Shown here one piece after another: positions 63,946-64,000 of a stretch of DNA of 64,000 nucleotides. The notes below the pieces were generated by a model. That model saw nothing but the letters and a program-made list of their open reading frames with translations, made no database searches and was not told where the DNA came from. The position numbers were made by a program, and so were the translations under genes. The stretch comes from Galdieria partita (lineage: Eukaryota > Rhodophyta > Bangiophyceae > Galdieriales > Galdieriaceae). Positions within the stretch are counted from its first letter, which is position 1. Every line of letters starts with the position of its first letter. The DNA is taken from positions 1 to 64,000 of the forward strand of contig BQMJ01000064.1 of NCBI GenBank assembly GCA_025991245.1, given 5' to 3'.

Positions 63946-64000
63946 TTACTTTCTAAACGCTTTTCCCAAAAGTTGCATTCTTCTTTATTCTTCTTGTTGC

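Overview
The window looks like one chromosome end of a Cyanidiophyceae-type red alga, most likely Galdieria. That assignment is an inference. It rests on a terminal telomere array, an AT-rich genome, very short GT-AG introns (about 45-65 nt), very tight gene spacing, and a subtelomeric P-loop ATPase of the kind that Galdieria genomes carry in many copies. No species-level marker was seen.

Layout. (1) 1-471: telomere made of mixed 10- and 11-nt units. (2) 472-17411: gene-poor subtelomere. A ~2.3-kb tandem repeat occupies ~505-6030, T-rich filler follows to ~11.6 kb, A-rich repeat debris runs to ~14 kb, and a ~3-kb repeat (copy X) lies at 14054-17023. (3) 17412-19514: one intact 700-aa P-loop NTPase with a possible nuclease-like C-terminus, followed by 3.3 kb without a supported gene. 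(4) ~22800-35510: a compact virus-like island unlike its surroundings. (5) 35725-38706: copy Y of the 3-kb repeat, in the same orientation as X. (6) 38707-64000: ordinary dense host chromosome.

The island has closely packed, apparently intronless genes on both strands. It carries a Crypton/Ndc10-type tyrosine recombinase with a GCR1_C-like tail, two long Ser/Thr/Tyr-rich beta-type proteins and fibre-like fragments (possible virion surface proteins), and a run of small single-pass membrane proteins. It also has a cysteine-rich membrane protein, a ubiquitin-conjugating enzyme with an acidic tail, a cyclin-like reading frame, a protein-kinase-like region and a small PD-(D/E)XK-type nuclease. No DNA polymerase, packaging ATPase or recognisable major capsid protein was found, so the family is open. 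Several parts look broken (roughly half a dozen breaks), while the longest frames are still open, so it is probably a fairly recent fossil. Its most striking regulatory feature is a double palindrome (CATCTAGATG, 3-nt spacer, CATCTAGATG). It occurs twice and lies 72, 72 and 66 nt upstream of three chosen start codons, suggesting a bidirectional promoter or a recombinase site.

The host genes recognised are IMP4, a SHAQKYF-type MYB with a doublecortin-like tail, ArfGAP2/3 (Glo3 type), NSE2/MMS21, TACO1/YebC, PrmC/HemK, a NOL11-like protein, CNOT2, CYC8/SSN6, COX5B, kanadaptin (FHA), a VPS10/sortilin receptor, ORC5 and SRP68. They serve ribosome assembly (IMP4, NOL11-like), transcription and mRNA control (CYC8, CNOT2, MYB), organelle translation and respiration (TACO1, PrmC, COX5B), membrane traffic and secretion (ArfGAP, VPS10, SRP68) and chromosome maintenance (ORC5, NSE2). 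Gene gaps are as small as 19-48 nt, and one neighbouring pair overlaps by four bases.
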